Assembly (NCBI GenBank): GCA_017480185.1
Contig: JAFVBC010000024.1
Span: forward strand, 1 to 53,861
Length of the DNA stretch: 53,861 nt
Direction of reading: 5' to 3'
Source of the DNA: Bacteroidales bacterium
Lineage (GTDB): Bacteria > Bacteroidota > Bacteroidia > Bacteroidales > P3
The notes under the pieces were generated by a model. It had not been told where the DNA came from. It was given only the letters and a program-made list of their open reading frames with translations, and did not search any database. Each line of letters opens with the position of its first letter. Positions within the stretch are counted from its first letter, which is position 1. The position numbers and the translations under genes are program-made. Below, one piece after another: positions 25,923-34,955 of this stretch.

Positions 25923-27140
25923 TCAATCAATGTTTGCCCTGTGCACTGTAAGCCACACCGAGAGCCCACTTATGAGCATCACCAAAATAAAGCTATAGAT
26001 AAAATCGGTCAGGCGCATGGCAACGGGGAACGCTTCGACAATAAAGTTACCGTCGCCCATGCGTATCAGTCCCAATTGTTGTTGAGCCACACACAGCAAC
26101 AACCCGATTGTTAAGCCAGCCACTACAGCCATACCGCATATCAGCAACCCTTCGCACAGGAAGGCTCGTCGGATGCGTCGTGTGGGCAAACCCATGCTTT
26201 TCAGTATAAACACATCGGATCGCTTATTTATCACCAGCAGCGACAATGATGCCACAAGGCTCAACGTAGAGATGAGCACGATGAGCGACAGCACCAGATA
26301 TATGCCCAAATGTTCGGTGCGCAAAATCTTGTAGTAGAGTGGCTGTTGCTCCTGTCGGTCGCGCACGTTGACCTCTATGCCCTGTTGAGCCATCACACGA
26401 GACACTGCCTGCTTCACCTGCCCAACATTGGCTTCGGGAGCAAGGCCAACGGCAAGCGATGTGCATTCGTTATCTGCATAGTTCATCAGTTGGCGCACAA
26501 ACGAAATGTCGGCTATCATAAACCGACCGTCAATGTCTTGCTGAATGAAAAACAGCCCTATGGGGTAGGCATGGCCTACGTTGAAAGCGTCGTCGAGGGT
26601 GAACCCTATTTGCGACGTTCCGCGACGGGGAATCATGACGGTGGCGGGGGTATTGGAAAGCAAGTGTATGCCCAAATTGTAGAACAGCTCGCCTCCAACC
26701 ACCAGTGTGGGCAGTCCATCCACATGCAGCATATAGTGGCCATTGGCCATCATGGTGTCAATACCCGACAGCGGGGCATAAGACGAGTCCACACCCCGCA
26801 GTGTGGCTATTGCCTGACGTTCATTGTAGGTAATCCATGCATTTTCGTCGACTATTGGTGCCACCCGTTCAACCCCGTCTATCTTTAGCAACGCTGCATG
26901 AGTGTCGTCGGTCAGAGGCAGAGTCTTCCCAGCTTGAGGTTCGACGAGAATTGGTGGGTCGAAAGTGCCAAAAAGGCTTTTGGTAATATCTCCAATGCCG
27001 TTGTATACCGACAGCACCACAATCAGAGCTGCCGTGCTCACGGTCAACCCCGTCAACGACACCCACGAGATGAAAGTTACCACCGTTTTCTTGCCGCGTG
27101 CAAACAGGTAGCGCACGGCAATCAACCACTCAAGCTTCAT
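25923..27140 (-). CDS. ABC transporter permease, FtsX/LolC-E type
   Basis: A 405-residue inner membrane protein with the MacB/FtsX layout: one N-terminal helix (about residues 22-45, TVVTFISWVSLTGLTVSTAA), a large periplasmic domain to about 275, then three C-terminal helices. The N-terminus MKLEWLIAVRYLFARGKKT is typical of LolC/E-like permeases. No ATPase gene is adjacent. The start is the ATG at 27140; it overlaps the rbfA stop by 4 bp, so it is translated from the rbfA transcript. Confidence 0.85.
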   Translation of the reverse strand: MKLEWLIAVRYLFARGKKTVVTFISWVSLTGLTVSTAALIVVLSVYNGIGDITKSLFGTFDPPILVEPQAGKTLPLTDDTHAALLKIDGVERVAPIVDENAWITYNERQAIATLRGVDSSYAPLSGIDTMMANGHYMLHVDGLPTLVVGGELFYNLGIHLLSNTPATVMIPRRGTSQIGFTLDDAFNVGHAYPIGLFFIQQDIDGRFMIADISFVRQLMNYADNECTSLAVGLAPEANVGQVKQAVSRVMAQQGIEVNVRDRQEQQPLYYKILRTEHLGIYLVLSLIVLISTLSLVASLSLLVINKRSDVFILKSMGLPTRRIRRAFLCEGLLICGMAVVAGLTIGLLLCVAQQQLGLIRMGDGNFIVEAFPVAMRLTDFIYSFILVMLISGLSVWLTVHRANID

Positions 27141-27520
27141 TGTTTGAGCAGTCGATTGATATTGTCGATATAGTCGAGAGTGTCGTCGAGATAGAAGTCC
27201 AGTTGAGGAATAATGCGCAGTTGCTTGCCCTCGCGCAAACCCAGTCGGCGACGCAGGTCGGATGCATTGTCGGCCACCAGTTGCATCAGTCGCTCTTTTG
27301 TTGCACCTTGTCCGATGGGCATTATTGAGAGGTGTACGCGAGCAATTGACAAGTCGGGTGTGATGCGCACCGAGGTTACGGTGAACAGCGACGAGCGCAA
27401 TGTTTGCAATTCGGCCTCGTCGGAGCACTGCCATGTGCACTGCTTAAGGTCGCGCAAGAATATGTCGGCCAAGTCCTGCTGTATCAGTCGGCTTATTTTG
27501 TTTTGTCGGGTACTTTGCAT
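27137..27520 (-). CDS. rbfA: Ribosome-binding factor A
   Basis: A 127-residue KH-like fold protein needed for late 30S subunit maturation. The N-terminus TRQNKISRLIQQDLADIFLR, the core VTSVRITPDLSIARVHLSI, and the C-terminal LREGKQLRIIPQLDFYLDDT are all characteristic. The length is normal. The next gene (permease) overlaps by 4 bp, an rbfA-permease pairing I recall from other Bacteroidales. Confidence 0.93.
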   Translation of the reverse strand: MQSTRQNKISRLIQQDLADIFLRDLKQCTWQCSDEAELQTLRSSLFTVTSVRITPDLSIARVHLSIMPIGQGATKERLMQLVADNASDLRRRLGLREGKQLRIIPQLDFYLDDTLDYIDNINRLLKQ

Positions 27521-27575
27521 GGTTAAGTTTTTTTAGCGAAGCAAGAGCAGAAAACAGTTGAGCGAGGTTCAAAGC

Positions 27576-28193
27576 CTACCACCGCCAGCCTACACGTATA
27601 GGCAAAAACACGGTTTGTTGCATATAGGCCACACCGATAGTGGCGTACAGGCTGTGCCAGTTGTGCTCCATGTTGCGAAGGCCATGACGATAGTACCAGT
27701 TGATGCCGCCATACACTTCGCCCATGGGGGTGATGGTTGTGCCGTAGCCACTGTCGTCGCCCAGCAACACGCTGCCACCCACACGAGCACCTACCAGCGG
27801 CGCCCATTTGATGGTTGTGGGCTGATAGTCAACACCCATCACGGCTTTCCAAATGGGGCGAAAGTCGAAATCGAAAAACACGTTGGCTCCAAGTAGCGAT
27901 TGAGCCTCGGCTTGCGAGGTGTTGTGAAAATAGTTCAGCCCCATGCCGCCCCCTAAAAACCAGTCCTGACTCACGTTGACGCCACACATCACGTTGAGGT
28001 TTATGGCGTTGTGAAACTTACTCAAATAATAGCCTTTCTCTCCAGCCGTACCCACGTTGCCCATGTATGGGGCATATCCTGCCTCAATCTTGAGCATTTT
28101 TTCGTTCTTTGGACCCAGTTGCGAAAACTGGGCCGCTACTGGCACCGACAGTCCCACTGTCAGCGCAATGACGAGCATTTTTGCAAATTTCAT
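27576..28193 (-). CDS. Small outer membrane beta-barrel protein
   Basis: A 205-residue exported protein. The signal peptide MKFAKMLVIALTVGLSVPVA is followed by AQ. The mature chain has Gly/aromatic strands (WFLGGGMGLNYFHN, GARVGGSVLLGDDSGYG) and ends TVFLPIRVGWRW with a terminal aromatic, as barrels do. The size suggests an 8-stranded barrel. The start is ATG at 28193, 19 bp after a TATATTTGC element. The function is unknown. Confidence 0.75.
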   Translation of the reverse strand: MKFAKMLVIALTVGLSVPVAAQFSQLGPKNEKMLKIEAGYAPYMGNVGTAGEKGYYLSKFHNAINLNVMCGVNVSQDWFLGGGMGLNYFHNTSQAEAQSLLGANVFFDFDFRPIWKAVMGVDYQPTTIKWAPLVGARVGGSVLLGDDSGYGTTITPMGEVYGGINWYYRHGLRNMEHNWHSLYATIGVAYMQQTVFLPIRVGWRW

Positions 28194-28211
28194 AACGCTA
28201 TGGTTTTGGGT

Positions 28212-28220
28212 GCAAATATA
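28212..28220 (-). promoter_or_regulatory. -7 promoter element of the small barrel gene
   Basis: On the minus strand TATATTTGC matches TAnnTTTGC exactly and lies about 19 bp before the ATG at 28193. Confidence 0.55.
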
Positions 28221-28333
28221 ATGAAAAAAATGCACAGGGAGGAAAATGCCACGCGACGCGCCTTCTACTCGTCTTTTCCTTTCAGCTTATTGCTGTGGTG
28301 GGCAAAATGTGCTGCCACAGATATAGGGGGCAT

Positions 28334-28423
28334 GTAGGTATCAAGTAGGGCTGTTATTCAGTCGTTCTTCAGTTGTTCTTCAGTCATTGACTGAAGAACA
28401 ACTGAAGAACGGCCTTACTTGAT
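28334..28423. repeat. Hairpin repeat family, copy C (complete)
   Basis: The most complete copy. Outer arms ATCAAGTAGGGC (28340-28351) and GCCTTACTTGAT (28412-28423) pair with one mismatch. Inner perfect 24-bp arms (28363-28386 and 28388-28411) are separated by one base. An extra unpaired 11-bp unit TGTTATTCAGT (28352-28362) lies in the left half. GTAGGT precedes the left arm. It lies between divergent genes, 30 bp upstream of the holB -33 box. Confidence 0.93.
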
Positions 28424-28452
28424 GCTTTGTTGAGGTGCACATGACATATTTT

Positions 28453-28485
28453 TTTGCAAATGAAGCACAAAAGGAATATCTTTGC
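28453..28485 (+). promoter_or_regulatory. Promoter of the holB operon
   Basis: TTTG (28453-28456) and TATCTTTGC (28477-28485) are 20 bp apart, a full match to the Bacteroidota -33/-7 promoter. The holB ATG follows 20 bp later. Confidence 0.75.
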
Positions 28486-28505
28486 AAGTTTAAGTATGCT
28501 TGCAG

Positions 28506-29552
28506 ATGCAGTTCAAAGATATTGACGGACAACGTGTTGTTATTAACCGCCTGACCGAGATTATCGACAGTGGCCGAGTGAGCCATGCGCAGATGATTGT
28601 TGGTGGGTGTCAGGGCGACGGCCTGCAGTTGGCTGTGGCCTATATGCAATATCTTTCTTGTCAGCACCGTCAGCATTATGCCGAGGGAGACCTTCGTGCC
28701 GACTCGTGTGGGCAGTGCCCAAGTTGCAAAAAGATTGCAGCAGGGGTGCACCCCGACCTTTTGTTTGTCTACCCCACAGCCACCACTACAAGCGTTAAGA
28801 AAGACCCTTCGAGCGAGGTGTTTGCCACGCGCTTCAGAGAGTTTGCCGTGCAAACCCAATGGCGAGGTTCTCTCAACGAGTGGTATGGCGCTTTGGGCGT
28901 GGAAAACAAGCAGGGCATGATACGTGAACGCGATGCCGATGCGGTGGTCGAGCGATTGGCCGTTAAGCCTTATGAGGGGGGATGGAAGATGTGTGTGGTA
29001 TGGATGGCCGAGAAGATGAACCTTTCGTTTGCCAACAAGTTGCTAAAGACACTTGAAGAACCAACGGGTCAGACGGTGATAATGCTTGTGTGCGATACTG
29101 ATCAGCCTCTTTTGGCTACCATAAAGAGCCGTGTGCAGACCCTAAGGCTTGCTGGCGACGCGGCAAGCGCCTTGGCCGATGCCGACGATGGTTTTGCGCC
29201 GATGCTTGTGGCGTGGTTAAGACAGCTGTTTAAGCTGCGCATGAAAGAATTGGCTGCCGAGGTGGATAAACTGTCGGCTCTCAATCGCGAACAGTTGAAA
29301 CGCTTTCTTTTGTTTGCACAAGAAGTGGTTGAAGACTGCTATATGTGCCACATGGTCAACACCCCGTCGCATCTAAATTCGGGCGATGAGCGCTTTGATG
29401 CCAATTTCCCCACCATGATTACAGCCAACAACGTAGAGGCTATCTGCAATGCACTGAACGAGGCTCAATTTGCCATTGAACGCAACGCCTACGTAAAGAT
29501 AGCTTTGATGCAACTGTCGTTTGCCATTAGCAAAGCCCTAAAACGACGCTAA
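28506..29552 (+). CDS. holB: DNA polymerase III delta' subunit
   Basis: A 348-residue clamp-loader subunit. The N-terminal AAA+ domain has a degenerate P-loop (MIVGGCQGDGLQLAVAYMQY), the zinc-binding set CGQCPSCKKIAAGVHPDLLF, and KMNLSFANKLLKTLEEPTGQ with TVIMLVCD before an SRVQTL arginine-finger region. The start is the ATG at 28506; an in-frame TTG at 28500 is also possible. It is followed by the RicT-like gene after 13 bp. Confidence 0.9.
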   Translation: MQFKDIDGQRVVINRLTEIIDSGRVSHAQMIVGGCQGDGLQLAVAYMQYLSCQHRQHYAEGDLRADSCGQCPSCKKIAAGVHPDLLFVYPTATTTSVKKDPSSEVFATRFREFAVQTQWRGSLNEWYGALGVENKQGMIRERDADAVVERLAVKPYEGGWKMCVVWMAEKMNLSFANKLLKTLEEPTGQTVIMLVCDTDQPLLATIKSRVQTLRLAGDAASALADADDGFAPMLVAWLRQLFKLRMKELAAEVDKLSALNREQLKRFLLFAQEVVEDCYMCHMVNTPSHLNSGDERFDANFPTMITANNVEAICNALNEAQFAIERNAYVKIALMQLSFAISKALKRR

Positions 29553-29565
29553 CCTCCACTGCCCA

Positions 29566-31110
29566 ATGCAACAACCCGACAACATGGAACAAACCGATAA
29601 CACCCGCCTTGAGACCAATGCCACTTCAGCCCTCGACGTTGAGGAGGTGGCTACTGCTGAAGACCTTGAGGCTTTTATGAAAGACCGTCGGCGCTCGCGC
29701 GAGAAAAAGATGGTGCAAGAAGCCGACACGTCTGTTGCTGAAGAATACCAGAAAGAGGAAAACCAAATAAATCCTTACCTCGACCCCGATCCCGACATAC
29801 CATGGGTAAAATATGACGAGCCTCCCTACTTGAGCCGTGGTTGTCGTCGTTGCCCTACTCCCTATGTGCCAATCTGTCAGGCCGAGACAAAGAGCTGTAG
29901 CAAGGTTACGTCGACCAACTGGCTTAAAGGCATTCGTCAGCCATCCGACCGCAGTTTCGATGTGGTAGAGGTGAGGTTCAAAAACAATCACAAAGACTTC
30001 TATCGTCTGCCCGATGGTCTTGAGGTGAGCGAGGGCGATGTGGTGGCCGTTGAAGGGCAACCAGGGCACGATGTGGGCATTGTAAGCCTTACGGGCGAGA
30101 TGTGCCGCCTGCAACTTTACAAACATCGCATTGATCCAGCGTCGGAAGACATAAAAAAACTGTTTCGTCGTGCCAAAGAAACCGACATCGAGCGTTGGGA
30201 TTTGTGTCTTAAAGAAGAGGGCGAAGCCTTGTTGCGCACACGTCGCATAGTGGCCGACTTGGGTCTTGAGATGAAGGTGAACGATGTGGAAATACAGGCC
30301 GACCATTCAAAAGCCATATTCTACTACACTGCCGATGAGCGTGTAGATTTTAGAGAACTGATAAAAGTGCTGGCCGATGCTTTCCGCATGCGCATTGAGA
30401 TGAAGCAAATAGGTGTGCGCCAGGAGGCAGGAAAAGTGGGGGGTATTGGCACTTGTGGGCGCGAACTGTGTTGCAGCACGTGGCTCACCAGTTTCAAATC
30501 GGTTACCACCGCCGCTGCAAAAACACAACAAATTCTGCCTAATCCGCAGAAATTGGCTGGTCAGTGTGGTAAATTGAAGTGCTGTCTGAATTTTGAATAC
30601 GAGGTCTATGCCGATGCAATAAAAGACTTTCCGCCAGCCAACACTCCGATACGTTTCAAGAAAGGGCTTGCTCTTTATCGCAAAACAGATGTCTTTAGAG
30701 GCATTATGTGGTATGCCTACGAGGGCCAGGGCGACCTGTTTGCCTTGCCAGTCGATAAGGTTAAGGAGATTATTGAGATGAATCGCAACCACACTTATCC
30801 CGAGCAAATGGAAGACTATCAGGTGGAACTGATGTCGACAGGTGCTTTGCAACAAGAGTCGACCGATGAGGAGGTGGAGCGCGAGATGCGTCGGTTGTCG
30901 GAAAATGGCAATGGTGTGGTGGGCGAAACCTCGCAGCCACCGCAACGTCCTCGTCGCAACGATGGGCAACAACGTCATCCGAACGGACAGCGTGGTGGCG
31001 AACGTCCGCATCGGCAGCCTTCAAAAACATGTCAATCCAACGACCATCAACGCAGAGATAAAGACCAAAGTGGTCGTCGCAGCAGTGGAAGTCGCGACCG
31101 TCGTAGCTAA
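29566..31110 (+). CDS. PSP1 domain protein (RicT-like)
   Basis: A 514-residue cytosolic protein with a central PSP1/RicT core at about residues 110-390. The conserved Cys-rich segments are GGIGTCGRELCCSTWL and QCGKLKCCLNFEYEVY; in RicT such Cys residues bind an Fe-S cluster. The N-terminus (about 1-70) is acidic. The C-terminus (about 440-514) is Arg/Gln/Gly-rich and probably binds RNA. The holB, RicT-like, gldH order is one I recall from other Bacteroidota. Confidence 0.88.
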   Translation: MQQPDNMEQTDNTRLETNATSALDVEEVATAEDLEAFMKDRRRSREKKMVQEADTSVAEEYQKEENQINPYLDPDPDIPWVKYDEPPYLSRGCRRCPTPYVPICQAETKSCSKVTSTNWLKGIRQPSDRSFDVVEVRFKNNHKDFYRLPDGLEVSEGDVVAVEGQPGHDVGIVSLTGEMCRLQLYKHRIDPASEDIKKLFRRAKETDIERWDLCLKEEGEALLRTRRIVADLGLEMKVNDVEIQADHSKAIFYYTADERVDFRELIKVLADAFRMRIEMKQIGVRQEAGKVGGIGTCGRELCCSTWLTSFKSVTTAAAKTQQILPNPQKLAGQCGKLKCCLNFEYEVYADAIKDFPPANTPIRFKKGLALYRKTDVFRGIMWYAYEGQGDLFALPVDKVKEIIEMNRNHTYPEQMEDYQVELMSTGALQQESTDEEVEREMRRLSENGNGVVGETSQPPQRPRRNDGQQRHPNGQRGGERPHRQPSKTCQSNDHQRRDKDQSGRRSSGSRDRRS

Positions 31111-31117
31111 CAAAAGC

Positions 31118-31594
31118 ATGAAAAAAACAAACATATTGTACGGATTGACGCTATTTGCTGCGGTGCTGTTTGCCGCGTGCAACCGTAATCTGTATTATGC
31201 CGACGAGAAGAGTGTCAACGAGCATGGTTGGTTGCCTACCGACACCTTGCGTTTTGAGGTAGAGGCCGCCGACACCACAACGGTTGTGGATTTTTTATTG
31301 GAGGTAAGAAACACTGTTGACTACCCTTATGCTAACACGTTCTTCTTCATCACAACCTTTTTCCCCGACCAAAGCGTTGCACAAGACACTCTGGAGTTTC
31401 CATTGGCCGACCCTTCGGGGCAGTGGCATGGTAGGCGCACCGGTAGGTTGGTCGATACGCGTTGCTACTTCCGTCGCAATACTCGTTTTCCGATGCAAGG
31501 CACCTATACCTTTGCCATAACCAACGGCATGCGCGATAGTGCAATCTGTGGTTTGAAAAATGTGGGCTTGCGAATTGAACGTAGCAAGCACTAA
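31118..31594 (+). CDS. gldH: Gliding motility lipoprotein GldH
   Basis: A 158-residue lipoprotein. The signal MKKTNILYGLTLFAAVLF ends in AAC (Cys about residue 21). The mature domain (DTLRFEVEAADTTTVVDFLL, NTFFFITTFFPD, QGTYTFAITNGMRD, GLKNVGLRIE) fits GldH. gldH is widespread in Bacteroidota that do not glide, so it is not evidence of motility. The start is ATG at 31118, 7 bp after the RicT stop. The penicillin-binding protein follows after 10 bp. Confidence 0.85.
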   Translation: MKKTNILYGLTLFAAVLFAACNRNLYYADEKSVNEHGWLPTDTLRFEVEAADTTTVVDFLLEVRNTVDYPYANTFFFITTFFPDQSVAQDTLEFPLADPSGQWHGRRTGRLVDTRCYFRRNTRFPMQGTYTFAITNGMRDSAICGLKNVGLRIERSKH

Positions 31595-31604
31595 AATTAG
31601 GCCT

Positions 31605-33854
31605 ATGAGCAAACCAAAACGCAAACAATCGTCACCGAAATATCTGCGCGTCATGTGGATTGTGTTTGGCAGTCTGTGGGGCGTGGTGATACTTTTTTTC
31701 TTTTTCCTGTCGATAGGGTGGCTTGGCTTTATGCCCTCGTTTGAGGAATTGGAGAATCCTCATAGCCTACAGGCCTCGGAAGTGCTGTCGGACGATGGCG
31801 AGGTGCTGGGTTTTATAGGTTTGCAAAACCGCTCGGATGTAACCTACGACCAAATATCACCTAATCTCATCAACGCTTTGATTGCTACCGAAGATGTGCG
31901 CTTTTACAAGCACTCTGGCATCGACCCTCGAAGCCTTGGGCGCGTGCTGTTCAAAACGGTGCTTGGTAGGCATGGTTCGTCGGGAGGTGGAAGTACCATA
32001 AGTCAGCAATTGGCCAAGAATCTTTTTCCACGCGGAAACAAAAGCAAGTTGGGAGTTGTGTTTGCAAAAATGAAAGAGTGGGTGGTGGCTGTAAAGTTGG
32101 AACACAACTATTCCAAGCAGGAAATACTGGCCATGTATTTCAACACGGTTGACTTTGGAAGTAATGCTTATGGCGTGAAGACGGCAGCAAAGACTTTCTT
32201 CGACAAAACTCCGTCGGAACTTGATGTGCATGAGGCTGCACTGATGGTTGGCTTATTGAAGGCTCCCACCACTTATAGCCCCATTCTGCATCCCGACCGT
32301 TCGCTAACGCGCCGTAACACGGTGCTGTATCAGATGCGTCACTACAACTACTTGTCTGAGGAAGAGTATCAGGCCTATTGCGAAAAACCGATAGATATGT
32401 CGCACTATACGCCGCAAAGTCATAACGATGGTTTGGCTACCTACTTGAGAGAATATCTGCGGTCGTATATGAAAGATTGGTGCAAACACCACCGCAAGCA
32501 AAATGGTGAGTACTACGATGTTCACAAAGACGGTTTGCGCATCCACACTACCATTAACTCGCGCATGCAGCGTTATGCAGAAGAAGCCGTGAAAGAGCAT
32601 TTTAGTAAAGAAATACAGCCCGCCTTTGACAGAGAGTTGAAGAGTAGAAAAGGCAACCCTTTCTGCGACATTACTAAAGAGCAGCAAGAGAAGTTCCTTA
32701 TACAGTCGATGAAACAAAGCGACCGTTATCAACGCCTCAGAAAAGAGGGATTGAACGATAAGGAAATACGCAATGTGTTTAAGGAGAAAGTTTCCATGAG
32801 AGTTTTTTCGTGGAAAGGCACTCGCGATACGATACTTTCTCCATGGGATTCTTTGATATATTACAAACGTTTCCTCAATGCAGGTTTGATGTCGGTTGAG
32901 CCTGGCACGGGTTATGTAAGAGCCTATGTGGGAGGGATAAACTATCGGTACTTTAAGTATGATAATGTTCAAAGCCATCGTCAGGTGGGATCTACTTTCA
33001 AGCCCTTTGTCTACACAATGGCTTTGCAAGACCTTAACATGTATCCTTGTACCGAAGTGCCTAATTCTGAGGTTTGCTTCCCTGTGTGGAATCAACCCGA
33101 TTGGTGCCCCAAGAATTCTACTCATGAACGGGAGAATGAGATGGTAACCCTAAAGTGGGCATTGGCTCATTCGGTGAATTGGGTGTCGGCTTATCTTATG
33201 AAACAGGGCTCTCCTGAGCAAGTGATAAGCATAGCACGTAAGATGGGAGTAAGAAGCCCGATAGATGCTGTGCCTGCCATTGCTGTGGGTACTCCAGAAA
33301 TTACGGTCTACGAAATGGCTGGGGCTATGGCCACATTTGCCAATAAAGGGGAATATGTGGAGCCAGTGTTTCTTACTCGGATAGAGGATAGTAAAGGTAT
33401 GGTCCTTGACCGCATAACACCCCAGCGTACAGAAGCCCTCGACGAGCGAACCGCATATATGATGATAGAATTGATGCAGGGTGTGGTGCAAAGTGGTACG
33501 GGTGTGAGGCTCAATTATAAGTACCACCTAAATAACTATACAACCTCTATTGCTGGCAAGACAGGAACTACTCAGAACAACTCGGACTGCTGGTTTGTGG
33601 GCATTACGCCACGTCTGGCCACTGCTGTGTGGACGGGTGGTGAGTTGCGCTCAATACATTTTAGAAACATGACCTATGGCCAAGGTGCAGCCATGGCTTT
33701 GCCTGTGTTTGCCTTGTATATGCAGAAGGTGTATGCCGATAAGAAACTGAATTTCTTTAGAGGCGGTTTTGAACGTCCATCGGTGCCGATTGAGATGGAT
33801 TGTTCTAAATTCCAAGAGGAGATTGAATCCGACGACCGTAACTGGGATTTTTAA
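31605..33854 (+). CDS. Class A penicillin-binding protein (PBP1A)
   Basis: A 749-residue bifunctional peptidoglycan synthase. A membrane anchor is at about residues 15-40. The glycosyltransferase (GT51) domain spans about 60-240, with the catalytic Glu in ALIATEDVRFYKHSGID and GSTISQQLAKNLF. The transpeptidase domain has the SxxK Ser in GSTFKPFVYTM, SVN in AHSVNWVSAYLM, and KTG in AGKTGTTQNNSDCW. It ends 4 bp before the rlmN start. The length is normal. Confidence 0.94.
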   Translation: MSKPKRKQSSPKYLRVMWIVFGSLWGVVILFFFFLSIGWLGFMPSFEELENPHSLQASEVLSDDGEVLGFIGLQNRSDVTYDQISPNLINALIATEDVRFYKHSGIDPRSLGRVLFKTVLGRHGSSGGGSTISQQLAKNLFPRGNKSKLGVVFAKMKEWVVAVKLEHNYSKQEILAMYFNTVDFGSNAYGVKTAAKTFFDKTPSELDVHEAALMVGLLKAPTTYSPILHPDRSLTRRNTVLYQMRHYNYLSEEEYQAYCEKPIDMSHYTPQSHNDGLATYLREYLRSYMKDWCKHHRKQNGEYYDVHKDGLRIHTTINSRMQRYAEEAVKEHFSKEIQPAFDRELKSRKGNPFCDITKEQQEKFLIQSMKQSDRYQRLRKEGLNDKEIRNVFKEKVSMRVFSWKGTRDTILSPWDSLIYYKRFLNAGLMSVEPGTGYVRAYVGGINYRYFKYDNVQSHRQVGSTFKPFVYTMALQDLNMYPCTEVPNSEVCFPVWNQPDWCPKNSTHERENEMVTLKWALAHSVNWVSAYLMKQGSPEQVISIARKMGVRSPIDAVPAIAVGTPEITVYEMAGAMATFANKGEYVEPVFLTRIEDSKGMVLDRITPQRTEALDERTAYMMIELMQGVVQSGTGVRLNYKYHLNNYTTSIAGKTGTTQNNSDCWFVGITPRLATAVWTGGELRSIHFRNMTYGQGAAMALPVFALYMQKVYADKKLNFFRGGFERPSVPIEMDCSKFQEEIESDDRNWDF

Positions 33855-33858
33855 GGCT

Positions 33859-34890
33859 GTGGATAGTCGGACTGATATTCTCGGGTTATCGCTTGCCGAG
33901 TTGGAACAACTTTGTTCCTGCGAGGTTTTCCCAAAATATACAGCCAAGCAAATATGCCAGTGGTTGTACAACAAGCGTGTATCATGTATTGATGATATGA
34001 CCAATCTTTCAAAGACCGTGAGGGGTAGGTTGAAAGAGATTGCATATATAGGACGTAGAGTGCCTGTGCAATGCAGAGAGTCTGCAGATGGTACAAAGAA
34101 ATATTTGTTTGAGTTGTCGGAGAATAGGGGCTTTGTTGAGTCGGTATTTATTCCCGATGAAGACAGAGCTACACTTTGTGTTTCGTCGCAGGTGGGTTGT
34201 AAAATGGGTTGCCACTTTTGTGCTACGGGGAGAATGGGGTTTCATGGCAATCTTACCCCGTCGGACATCCTAAATCAGTTTTTTTCAGTTACCGATAGTC
34301 ATTTGCTTACCAATGTGGTGTTTATGGGTATGGGTGAGCCTATGGATAACTTGGATGCTGTATTGAAGGTGTGCGAGGTTGCTACTGCCGACTGGGGTAT
34401 GGGGTGGAGTCCGAAACGTATCACGGTATCGACGGTGGGTATAGTCCCCGGCATACGACGCTTTCTTGAGCAATCGCGATGCCATTTGGCTGTGAGTTTG
34501 CACAATGCTTTTGCCGATGAACGTGTGCAATCAATGCCAGTGGAGAAAGCCTATCCTGCGTCATCGGTCGTTTCGCTTTTGAGACAATATGATTGGAGTG
34601 GGCAACGACGTTTATCGTTCGAGTACACAATGTTGAAAGGAATAAACGACGACCGTCGACATGCCGAAGCATTGCTGAAATTGCTTTCTGGATTGGAGTG
34701 TAGGGTGAATTTGATTAGGTTTCACTCTTCAAAAGATGCACCCTACCAAACATCAGATATGGCCACAATTACTGCGTTTCGCGACTTTCTAAATGCCAAG
34801 GGGGTTAGGTGTACGTTGCGAGCCTCCCGTGGTGAAGATATTGAGGCTGCTTGTGGTTTGTTAGCCACACAGAGGGCGTTGGATGAATAA
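33859..34890 (+). CDS. rlmN: Dual-specificity RNA methyltransferase RlmN
   Basis: A 343-residue radical SAM enzyme that makes 2-methyladenosine in 23S rRNA (A2503) and some tRNAs. The cluster motif CKMGCHFC is followed by ATGRMGF. The family motif FMGMGEPMDNLD, the second Cys region RASRGEDIEAACGLL, and the N-terminal helical domain are present. The start is GTG at 33859, 4 bp after the PBP stop; it gives normal length, while an earlier frame would overlap the PBP gene. It ends in a strong terminator. Confidence 0.93.
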   Translation: MDSRTDILGLSLAELEQLCSCEVFPKYTAKQICQWLYNKRVSCIDDMTNLSKTVRGRLKEIAYIGRRVPVQCRESADGTKKYLFELSENRGFVESVFIPDEDRATLCVSSQVGCKMGCHFCATGRMGFHGNLTPSDILNQFFSVTDSHLLTNVVFMGMGEPMDNLDAVLKVCEVATADWGMGWSPKRITVSTVGIVPGIRRFLEQSRCHLAVSLHNAFADERVQSMPVEKAYPASSVVSLLRQYDWSGQRRLSFEYTMLKGINDDRRHAEALLKLLSGLECRVNLIRFHSSKDAPYQTSDMATITAFRDFLNAKGVRCTLRASRGEDIEAACGLLATQRALDE

Positions 34891-34932
34891 AAAGCGACGT
34901 TGGGTTACTATATGCAACCCAACGTCGCTTTT
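34890..34932. terminator. Bidirectional terminator between rlmN and ackA
   Basis: The 17-bp perfect stem AAAAGCGACGTTGGGTT (34890-34906) pairs with 34916-34932 around a 9-base loop. T-rich DNA follows on the plus strand and the A-run serves as T-run on the minus strand. It separates the convergent genes rlmN and ackA. Confidence 0.92.
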
Positions 34933-34955
34933 CTTCTTTTTTACAGAAATGTTCT

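Noticed and set aside
27141-27440. N-terminal extension of the permease upstream of 27140.
   Set aside because: It runs antiparallel-frame through rbfA on the same strand and gives a sequence without domain features; the ATG at 27140 gives the family N-terminus.
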